Positions 1 to 6,464 of a stretch of 34,033 nt of DNA are shown one piece after another. A program made the position numbers and the translations under genes. The stretch lies in assembly GCA_964519955.1 (NCBI GenBank), contig CAZFLM010000070.1:1-34033 (forward strand), written 5' to 3'. The notes under the pieces are model-generated. The model did no database searches and was not told the origin of the DNA. It saw nothing but the letters and a program-made list of their open reading frames with translations. Numbering within the stretch: position 1 is the stretch's first letter; each line of letters opens with the position of its first letter. The stretch comes from CAZFLM01 sp964519955. GTDB taxonomy: Bacteria > Armatimonadota > Chthonomonadetes > Chthonomonadales > CAJBBX01.

Positions 1-427
1 CCGACCGCCACGCTGCGCCGACCCGTGGGGCGCGCCCTCCGCGGCGCGCCGGGAATGCTGGAACAGGCACCACGCGGCGGCGACGTCAAGTGCCCGGCGG
101 GGCGCGGAGGCCCCACCCCACATATCAACCGCCACGCTGCACCGACCTGTGGGGCGCGCCCTCCGCGGCGCGCCGGGAATGCTGGAACACGCACCACGCG
201 ACGGCGACGTCAAGTGCCCGGCGGGGCGCGGAGGCCCCGCCCCACATATCAACCGCCACGCTGCGCCTACCTGTGGGGCGCGCCCTCCGCGGCGCGCCGG
301 GAGACGTAGGAGCACGTGCAACGATGCGGCGATGCCAAGTACCCGGCGGGGCGCGGAGGCCCCGCCCCACATATCAACTGCCACGCTGCGCCGACCTGTG
401 GGGCGCGCCCTACGCGGCGCGCCGGGA
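1..427. repeat. Tandem array of REP/BIME-like hairpins (124-bp unit)
   Basis: Seven GC-rich stem-loops alternate in orientation. Type A on the plus strand lies at 25-54, 149-178, 273-302 and 398-427: GTGG, arm GGCGCGCC, loop CTCCGC, arm GGCGCGCC. Type B lies at 93-122, 217-246 and 342-371; read on the minus strand it is GTGG, arm GGCGGGGC, loop CTCCGC, arm GCCCCGCC. Type A copies are spaced 124, 124 and 125 bp, so A plus B plus two spacers (about 38 and 26 nt) forms one tandem unit. The spacers are nearly identical in units 1 and 2 and diverged in unit 3. Bases 1-24 match the end of a spacer, so the array continues upstream of the window. The last hairpin ends 6 nt from the stop of the minus-strand gene. 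The 3-base periodicity of the open frames through it is a by-product of GC content, not coding. Confidence 0.9.
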
Positions 428-433
428 CTGCGG

Positions 434-3241
434 CTACACCCAGTTGCGGATGCAGAGGGCCAGCTTGCGGATGTAGAAGAGGTCGGCGCGGCACCAGGGG
501 ATGTCGACGTAGCGGCGGAGGGTTGGGCCGGCCTCGCCGAGGACCAGGGCGCGGGCGGCGTAGATCTCGTTTGCCATGGTGGGCAGGGAGAACGGCGCCT
601 CGTTTCGCCAGAGCAGCTCCACGTTCCACGCCGGCCACCATGCGGGGCGCTGGTAGTCCACGTAGACGGAGATGAGGTGCTGCTGGATGGCGCCGGCGTG
701 CTCGGCGAGGAGGCGGCCGACCTCGGGCGTCAGGTTGCGCCAGCGCGAGAAGATGGAGCGGCCGACCTCGACCTGCGAGATGACGCCGCCGCGCGCGTAG
801 GCGAACTCGTAGCGCAGGCGCTCGCGCATGGCCGACCGCGCCGTGATGACGCCCTGCAGCGTGGGCTTGATGTCGTCCATGTGGCGCGCCAGACGGCAGT
901 AGGCGATGAGCCCGGCCACGTGCCCGTTGCGGCAGTCTTCGGCCAGCGCGTTGGGCTCGCCCTTCACCAGGTCGCGGAGGCGCGGCCAGGCTTCGCGGAG
1001 GCCGGCGTCCTCGCCCGAGACGCGCCACCACAGCCAGAACGAGTAGAGGCGCGCGAGGTCCGTGCGGACGATGTCGTCGCGGATCGTGAGGAGGCGCTCC
1101 GGTGGTGGGGCGTACGCGGAGCGCGTCTCGCCGGTGTTGCCTTGATAGCGTGGGAGGCCGGTGCATCCGGCGAACGGCCGTTCCGGCGCAATGCGCTCGG
1201 CGACGCAGCGCTTCACGCGGGCCTGGAGCGGCGCGGCGACGTGCGGGTAGGCGGTGGCGAGCACCTCGAGCGTCTCGGCGGGCTCGACGAAGAAGCGGTA
1301 GGCTTCGGCCGGGTGCTTGCCGGGCGGGAAGAGGAGGGGCGCCCAATCGTGCGAGATCAGCTCGTCCACCGCGCGGTTCAACTCGGCGCGCAGCTCGGCC
1401 GGCGCTTGTCCGCTCGCCGCCGCTGGCGCGTCCTGCCAGATGATCGCGTCGAGGGCGCTGTCCGGCACGCCGGCGACGAGCTGCCCTGCCTGGTCATCGT
1501 AGGGCTGGCGCCGCGTGCCGGGCACGGTCGAGGGCAGCGCGACTACGATGCTGCGCAGGCGTTCGTTCTCCAGCGTGTCCCAGTCCCAGGGCATGGCGAC
1601 GATGCGGAGCTGCTCGTCGTCGCTCAGCTTTGGGTCGAGCTTCTCCGCGGCGGGCTCCTTCGCGTCCGGCTGCATCCGGTAGGCGATGAGCGCCGCGCCC
1701 GAGTTGAGCTCGTGCGTGGGGATGTAGTAGAAGCTGTCTCCCGCGATCGACACCGGCACGTCGATGGCGGAGCCACCGCCGTAGGGGGCAGTGCCGCGGG
1801 CGAGCCACTCCTTGCCGGGCGGCAGCGGCTCGCGCCGCCAGACGCGCCGCCAGATGCCCAACGCCTCGCCTGGCTCCGGCTCGTGGATGCTGCGCGCGAA
1901 CGGCGCCTCGAAGCCCTTGCGCGTCGCCAGGTCGAGCCCGTTCACGTTGTCCTGGTGCGTGTTGATCAGTACGCGCCCGCCGACCGAGAGCTGCGACTGC
2001 TCGTCGTGGACCAGAAGCAGGCTGTCGTTCCAGCCGTACGTGCGGGACTGGTCCATGATGGGCGTGACGTAGCCGGTGCGCGTGTCGAGGTAGCCCACGT
2101 TCAGGAACGGGGAGTAGTGCTCGTACCGGCTGCGCAGCAGGGCCTGGTACTTGACGATCACCTGGCCATCCGGCGCGACGACCGGGGGCATGCCGCCGCC
2201 GTTCATGCTCTCCGCGTAGACGATGGGCGCGACGAAGCGCTCCTTGCCGCTCCCTGGGTCGAGCACAAAGACGGTGCGGAACGCGGGCTCCTTCGTCAGC
2301 CGGTCGCGCAGGTAGTCGAGCTGGCGGCGGTAGGTGTCGGGCTTGGCCATCAGGGCGAAGTTGGCCTCGCGCAGGCGGGCGTTCTCGTCCTTGTCGTGCC
2401 GCCAACTCGCGAAGTCGCCGAAGATCGCCTTGACCATGTCCAGCAGGATCTGGTCGAACGCGCCGAGCGGCACACCTGGCGTGGAGGTGACGAGGATGGC
2501 TCCGTCCGGCGCGACGACGGGGTGGTATCCGCGGAAGCTCACTCCGGGGAGCGGCGCGCTGCGCCACAGCTCGCGGCCGGTCTCCAGGTCGAGCGCGGAG
2601 ACCTTCATGTCCTCGGCTGCTGCGTAGACCCGCTTCGCGCGCGCGTCCACCGCCGGGCTCGAGAGCAGCGGCCCGCCTGCACGCGCGATCCAGCGCACCT
2701 TGCCGCTATCGAGGTCGATGGCCCGCACGCGCGCATCGCGCCCGCCGATGGTGACGGTGCCCCCGGCGATGGCCGGTGCGTTCCAGACCGCCACACCCGT
2801 CTCGATCGACCACGCCTGCGCGCCGTCGGTGGTCTTGAGCGCGCGGATCGTGCCGTCGGCGCACCCGAACACCACACGCTCGCTGGCGGCGGCGCAGGCG
2901 TGCAGGATCGGCGCGCCGCACTTCACCGCCCAGTCGTCGCTGCCGGTCGCGGCGTCGATGGCGTGCAGCGTGCCGGCCAGCGTGCCGATGTAGACGCGGC
3001 CGCCGAACACAATGGGCTGCACGCCGGACTGGAGCCCCTCGTCGTAGAAGGCGCGGTACCACTTGCGGGCGAAGGGTGGGCGGACTTCCGCCTTGGTGCC
3101 GCCGGAGCGGGCTGCGTCGTGGGCGAGCATCGGCCAGTCGGCGTCGGCAGGGGGCGCGCCCGGCGCGGGGCTGGACGCGAGCGCGGAGGCGCCGGCCAGC
3201 GAGGCGGTGAGGAACGATCGTCGGGTTAGGCTGGAGTCCAT
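434..3241 (-). CDS. Tat-exported PQQ-like beta-propeller protein
   Basis: The 935-residue protein starts with a twin-arginine signal (TRRSFLTAS, residues 6-14, then an Ala-rich stretch ending near SSPAPGAPP), so export in folded form is predicted. Residues about 35-250 hold repeated PQQ/pyrrolo-quinoline-type blades: GGRVYIGTLAGTLHAIDAATG, then DGTIRALKTTDGAQAW, then DARVRAIDLDSGKVRW, then MKVSALDLETGRELW. Further propeller-like sequence follows to about 450. The C-terminal half is a mostly helical region that I do not recognise. Such proteins act as extracytoplasmic propeller scaffolds or quinoprotein-like enzymes; no cofactor-binding signature of a true quinoprotein dehydrogenase is evident, so the substrate is unknown. 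The ATG at 3239-3241 is preceded by a weak GGAG. It lies downstream of the ROK kinase with a 198-nt gap containing a hairpin, so it is probably transcribed separately. Confidence 0.85.
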   Translation of the reverse strand: MDSSLTRRSFLTASLAGASALASSPAPGAPPADADWPMLAHDAARSGGTKAEVRPPFARKWYRAFYDEGLQSGVQPIVFGGRVYIGTLAGTLHAIDAATGSDDWAVKCGAPILHACAAASERVVFGCADGTIRALKTTDGAQAWSIETGVAVWNAPAIAGGTVTIGGRDARVRAIDLDSGKVRWIARAGGPLLSSPAVDARAKRVYAAAEDMKVSALDLETGRELWRSAPLPGVSFRGYHPVVAPDGAILVTSTPGVPLGAFDQILLDMVKAIFGDFASWRHDKDENARLREANFALMAKPDTYRRQLDYLRDRLTKEPAFRTVFVLDPGSGKERFVAPIVYAESMNGGGMPPVVAPDGQVIVKYQALLRSRYEHYSPFLNVGYLDTRTGYVTPIMDQSRTYGWNDSLLLVHDEQSQLSVGGRVLINTHQDNVNGLDLATRKGFEAPFARSIHEPEPGEALGIWRRVWRREPLPPGKEWLARGTAPYGGGSAIDVPVSIAGDSFYYIPTHELNSGAALIAYRMQPDAKEPAAEKLDPKLSDDEQLRIVAMPWDWDTLENERLRSIVVALPSTVPGTRRQPYDDQAGQLVAGVPDSALDAIIWQDAPAAASGQAPAELRAELNRAVDELISHDWAPLLFPPGKHPAEAYRFFVEPAETLEVLATAYPHVAAPLQARVKRCVAERIAPERPFAGCTGLPRYQGNTGETRSAYAPPPERLLTIRDDIVRTDLARLYSFWLWWRVSGEDAGLREAWPRLRDLVKGEPNALAEDCRNGHVAGLIAYCRLARHMDDIKPTLQGVITARSAMRERLRYEFAYARGGVISQVEVGRSIFSRWRNLTPEVGRLLAEHAGAIQQHLISVYVDYQRPAWWPAWNVELLWRNEAPFSLPTMANEIYAARALVLGEAGPTLRRYVDIPWCRADLFYIRKLALCIRNWV

Positions 3242-3385
3242 CGCGCGGCTCCGCGGTGCGGGGCAGGTGTTGAAGCAGACGCTCCTGTCGCTGATGGACG
3301 AGCCGGCCCCGCGAGAGGTTCCCCGTCGCCGTCTTGCAGTTCGCCTTCTGGCCCTCGGCCACCTGCGGCACGATCAGAGACAGCG

Positions 3386-3412
3386 CGGCCCCGGAGCTTC
3401 GCCCCGGGGCCG
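3386..3412 (-). terminator. Hairpin downstream of ROK kinase
   Basis: A perfect 9-bp stem (CGGCCCCGG at 3386-3394, CCGGGGCCG at 3404-3412) with a 9-nt loop lies 27 nt past the ROK kinase stop on the minus strand. No T-tract follows it on the minus strand, so it is either a weak intrinsic terminator or an mRNA 3' stabiliser. Confidence 0.4.
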
Positions 3413-3439
3413 TGAGCAGGTCGTCGGATCGAGCCGCGC

Positions 3440-4402
3440 CTAGGCCACGAGCGCGATGGCCGCGAGGTCCTGCGCTCGGTCGCCCAGTTCCGCCGGCACG
3501 ATCTGGCAGACGGCGCGTGCGCGCTCCCAGGCGTACTCCTCGACGGTCTTGCGGACCGACTCGAGGACCAGATCGCCCGCGTGCACGGCGATGGTGCCCA
3601 GTACGATGCGCTCGGGGTTGAGGATCTGGATGATGTTCGAGAGCCCCAGGCCCATGTAGCCGCCGACCTCCGCCAGGATCTTGCGGGAGAACGCATCGCC
3701 CTCCTTCGCCGCCTCGACGACGTGCTTCGCCGTGATGAGGGCTGGCTTGCCGCCCGCGATCTCGATCAGGCGCTTGCCGCGGCCGTAGAGCAGGCTCTCC
3801 TGCGCCAGGCGCGCGATGGATGGGCCCGAGGCCAGCGCCTCCAGGCAGCCGCGCTTGCCGCACCCGCAGAGCGGCCCGTCGCGCATGATCACCTGGTGGC
3901 CCACCTCGCCCGCGAGGTCGTTCGTGCCGCGGTAGAGCCGCCCGTCGAGGATGAGCCCGCCGCCGATGCCCGTGCCCATGGTGAGGAAGACCATGTTCGT
4001 GGTGCCGCGGCCGGCCCCCCAGTGCCACTCGGCGAGTGCGGTTGCGTTGGCGTCATTCTCCAGGATCACGGTCACGCCGGGGAACGCATCCTCGAACCGC
4101 TTCCGCACGGGGATTGCGGTCCAGCCCGGCAGGTTCGGCGGATCGTAGACCAGGCCTGACTTGGTGTCCAGCGGGCCGCCGCAGGAGATGCCGATCCCGG
4201 CGAGCGCCTTCGGGTCGGCGCCGTTGTCTGCGACGAGCTTGTGGGCCAGATCGGCCAGACGGGTGAGGATCGCGTCTGGGCCGTCCTGCGAAACGGTCGG
4301 CATCTCCGCCCGGGCCGTGATGTCGCCAGCCGGTGTGCCGAGAACGACCGCGCTCTTGGTGCCGCCAATGTCGATGCCCAGAATGGGCCGGGTGTCTGGC
4401 AT
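3440..4402 (-). CDS. ROK family sugar kinase (glucokinase-like)
   Basis: The 320-residue protein has the ROK layout: N-terminal ATP phosphate-binding motif GIDIGGTKSAVV (about 9-20), the ENDANA segment whose Asp is the family's catalytic base, the GTGIGGG adenosine loop, and the ROK zinc-binding signature CGCGKRGCLEALASG with an upstream GH. It should phosphorylate glucose, N-acetylglucosamine or a related sugar in the cytosol. There is no N-terminal winged helix, so it is a kinase rather than an XylR/NagC-type repressor. The ATG at 4400-4402 was chosen over upstream in-frame starts because GAGGACAGGAC precedes it and the ROK motif starts a few residues in. It is divergent from the operon beginning at 4574. 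The sugar cannot be read from the sequence. Confidence 0.92.
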   Translation of the reverse strand: MPDTRPILGIDIGGTKSAVVLGTPAGDITARAEMPTVSQDGPDAILTRLADLAHKLVADNGADPKALAGIGISCGGPLDTKSGLVYDPPNLPGWTAIPVRKRFEDAFPGVTVILENDANATALAEWHWGAGRGTTNMVFLTMGTGIGGGLILDGRLYRGTNDLAGEVGHQVIMRDGPLCGCGKRGCLEALASGPSIARLAQESLLYGRGKRLIEIAGGKPALITAKHVVEAAKEGDAFSRKILAEVGGYMGLGLSNIIQILNPERIVLGTIAVHAGDLVLESVRKTVEEYAWERARAVCQIVPAELGDRAQDLAAIALVA

Positions 4403-4524
4403 GTCCTGTCCTCGTGTGGGGTGAGATCGGGCCGCCGCGTCGGTTGCCTCACGTAAGTCTGGCAATCGTGCCGGATGCGGTAACCAAGCGGATGCTAAGG
4501 CGCGTATTGGAACCGACGGCATGC

Positions 4525-4552
4525 TTGGACGCACGCACACAAGCTGTATACC
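4525..4552 (+). promoter_or_regulatory. Sigma70-like promoter for the 4574 operon
   Basis: TTGGAC (4525-4530), a 16-nt spacer and TATACC (4547-4552) lie just upstream of a GGAGG Shine-Dalgarno (4560-4564) and the ATG at 4574. The match is by eye and the transcript leader would be short. Confidence 0.45.
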
Positions 4553-4573
4553 TCACCGTGGAGGAAGTAGCCC

Positions 4574-5098
4574 ATGATGTCTCCCGCACGCAGGCGTCTC
4601 ATCCTCGTCCTCGGCCCCCTCCTGGGCATTGCGCTCGGCTGCGCCTTCTGGCTGCTGTATGGCCCCAAGGGAAGCGCGGGGCCGACCGACGAGTGGGCCA
4701 GAAGCCGCGGATTCGGGTCGGCGGAACGGTACAAAGCGATTCTGGCCCTGGGGCACAGTGCCGATCATCAGCACGACTTCACCGAGCAGTAGTTCGCGCT
4801 CGTGCAGGACGTGCTTGCCCATGACGGGCCGAACGCGAGGATCGCGGCCGTTGGCTCCCTTGCTCCGGTTCGGACGCTTGAGCAGCAGAGGCGCGCGTTG
4901 GCCATGATCGTGCCGCATATCCGCGAGAAGGGCGTGGACGCCATGGTCTATTTCGTCGTCCAGACGTACGCCCGGGGCACAGGTCGCGCCGCCGTTGAGG
5001 ACCTGGCTCGCGGTGCCGACCCCGCCGTGGCCGCGTGGGCTACCAAGGTCCTGGCAACGACGCCGAACGGGTCGGCGTCCCGAGAAGGGGCAAGGTGA
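4574..5098 (+). pseudogene. HEAT-like membrane-anchored protein interrupted by in-frame TAG
   Basis: A good SD (GGAGG, 4560-4564) precedes ATG 4574. Residues 1-35 carry a basic start and a hydrophobic segment (LILVLGPLLGIALGCAFWLL), so the product is a membrane-anchored or exported protein. Translation stops at TAG 4790-4792 after 72 residues (ending DFTEQ), but the same frame continues without another stop to TGA 5096-5098. The continuation is soluble and helical, with HEAT-like phrases such as NARIAAVGSLAPV and DPAVAAWATKVLATTPN. One gene of about 174 codons broken by a nonsense change is the simplest reading. Alternatives are a sequencing error, amber readthrough, or a second gene starting at GTG 4802, which lacks a good SD. 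Its end lies 5 nt before the prepilin-like gene, so they share an operon. Specific function unknown. Confidence 0.6.
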
Positions 5099-5103
5099 TT
5101 GCA

Positions 5104-5730
5104 ATGGCCATCCTGCGCCGTACCCGGGCGTTCACTCTCGTCGAGCTGCTCGTCGTCATCGCCATCATCGGGGTGCTCGCCGCACTGATCTTCCCGGTCT
5201 ACTCCTCGGCGAGAGGAAAGGCGCGCGTGGCCACCTGCATCTCCAACCTGCGCCAGCTCGGCCAGGCTACCGCGATGTACATGAGCGACTACGACGATAC
5301 CTACCCGCACGCCATTCACGGTTGGTACCGCGAATACCCCGACCCGCTGCCCGGCATGCCCGGGATCGCGGCCGACGTGCCGAACATCCCGCTCATCCAG
5401 GACGTGCTGGCGCCCTACTGCCGCTCGCGGGAGCTGTTCCATTGCCCGGCGGACTTCGGTCTCGAGCGCACGTCGCCGCCGCTGACCCCCTCAATGTACG
5501 CTGGCTGCGGTTCAAGCTGGGAGTTCACGCCGCTACTGAACGACGAAAAGGCGGGCTGCTTCAGCCGTCCGTCCGACCTTGTCTACGCGCGCGACTGGAA
5601 CATCGGATGGCACACGCGGCCCAGCGTCTCGTACTGGGACGGGCGCCTCGTGGCCGTGTATCACGATTGGCACACCAAGTTCATCGCGGAGCCGAACAGG
5701 CAGATGGGAGGCATCTGCGATGGCGGATAG
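5104..5730 (+). CDS. Prepilin-like protein with N-terminal methylation/cleavage motif
   Basis: The 208-residue protein begins MAILRRTRA followed by FTLVELLVVIAIIGVLAALI, the class III prepilin signal and hydrophobic helix. The residue before the Phe is Ala where Gly is usual, which may slow prepilin peptidase. After the helix comes CISNLRQLGQATAMYMSDYD, characteristic of the many short pseudopilin-like proteins of Planctomycetota and Armatimonadota, and later an HCPAD motif. It is expected to be inserted in the membrane with a periplasmic or surface C-terminal domain. The ATG 5104 start was chosen over the in-frame 5035 start because it places the signal at the N-terminus and follows AAGGTGATTGCA. 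Its stop overlaps the start of the next gene by 11 nt. Confidence 0.85.
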   Translation: MAILRRTRAFTLVELLVVIAIIGVLAALIFPVYSSARGKARVATCISNLRQLGQATAMYMSDYDDTYPHAIHGWYREYPDPLPGMPGIAADVPNIPLIQDVLAPYCRSRELFHCPADFGLERTSPPLTPSMYAGCGSSWEFTPLLNDEKAGCFSRPSDLVYARDWNIGWHTRPSVSYWDGRLVAVYHDWHTKFIAEPNRQMGGICDGG

Positions 5731-6424
5731 GGCAGTCCCGGCCAGCCCGGAGCAGCGGACGACGATGACCAGAGGCGAGAAGGCGGTGTTGTGGGTTGCG
5801 CTCATGGGAACCGCGATGCTGGTCGCAGCGGCGTGTGCGCGCTCCGCGCGCCTTGCGGCTGTCGCGCGGCGCCTTGACGATCAGAGGAAGGCAGTTGCCC
5901 TGCATGTGTCACCCGCGGTCGCGATCGGCGAGAGACCTTCGTACAAGGGGGACGCGAAGGGGCAGTACGTACTGGTCGAGTTCATGGACTACCAGTGCCC
6001 GCCCTGCAAGGCCGCCGCGCACGACCTGCCTGGGCTTGTGGACCGCCTCCAGCCGCAACTTCGACTGACGGTGCGGCAGTTTCCGCTGGTGAACATGCAT
6101 ATGCTCGCCATGGACGCTGCGATCACATCGGAGGCGGCGCGGGAGCAGGGGAAGTTCTGGGAGATGCACGACGCGCTGATGGCATGCAATGGTGCACCCG
6201 ATGTGAGCGCCATCGATGAGGTGGCGCGCAAGGCTAGCCTGGACCTTCCCCAGTTCACCCACTCCCGCAGGACGAGCGCTCGCGCAGCGGTTCGCGCCGA
6301 CCTGGACGCCGCCGCCAAGCTGGGCCTCCCGGGCACTCCGAGCTTCGTGCTCTGCTGCCCGGACGGCCGCGTCGTGCGCCTTGGCTCACTGGGGCAACTC
6401 ACCACGTACGTGCATCCACGCTAG
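5720..6424 (+). CDS. Membrane-anchored DsbA-like thioredoxin-fold protein
   Basis: The 234-residue protein has one N-terminal membrane segment (about 21-40, AVLWVALMGTAMLVAAACA) and then a thioredoxin fold facing outside. The redox motif CPPC is at 93-96 in VLVEFMDYQCPPCKAA, followed by the helical insertion typical of DsbA/BdbD proteins and a TPSF cis-proline loop near the C-terminus (LPGTPSFVLC). It should oxidise or isomerise thiols of exported proteins, plausibly including the Cys-containing prepilin-like product encoded just upstream; that link is inference from the operon. ATG 5720 was chosen because GGGAGG lies 8 nt upstream; ATG 5765 would also leave the membrane segment intact. The gene overlaps the prepilin-like gene by 11 nt and ends 6 nt before a strong terminator. 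Confidence 0.85.
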   Translation: MADRAVPASPEQRTTMTRGEKAVLWVALMGTAMLVAAACARSARLAAVARRLDDQRKAVALHVSPAVAIGERPSYKGDAKGQYVLVEFMDYQCPPCKAAAHDLPGLVDRLQPQLRLTVRQFPLVNMHMLAMDAAITSEAAREQGKFWEMHDALMACNGAPDVSAIDEVARKASLDLPQFTHSRRTSARAAVRADLDAAAKLGLPGTPSFVLCCPDGRVVRLGSLGQLTTYVHPR

Positions 6425-6430
6425 TTCGTT

Positions 6431-6461
6431 GGGCAGTCAGCGCCACGAGCGCTGACTGCCC
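6431..6461. terminator. Strong bidirectional terminator between convergent genes
   Basis: A perfect 13-bp stem, GGGCAGTCAGCGC (6431-6443) and GCGCTGACTGCCC (6449-6461), with a 5-nt loop CACGA, is followed on the plus strand by TCTTC. It fills the gap between the convergent stops at 6424 and 6465 and could serve both directions. Confidence 0.8.
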
Positions 6462-6464
6462 TCT

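Noticed and set aside
1..427. CRISPR array
   Set aside because: Repeats are palindromic, alternate in orientation, and the intervening sequences are themselves repeated rather than unique spacers; no cas genes.
149..3229. Long plus-strand open frame of about 1000 codons opposite the PQQ protein
   Set aside because: It is antisense to a gene with a Tat signal and propeller motifs; its translation is Arg/Gly/Ala/Val-rich without domains, as expected from high-GC shadow frames.
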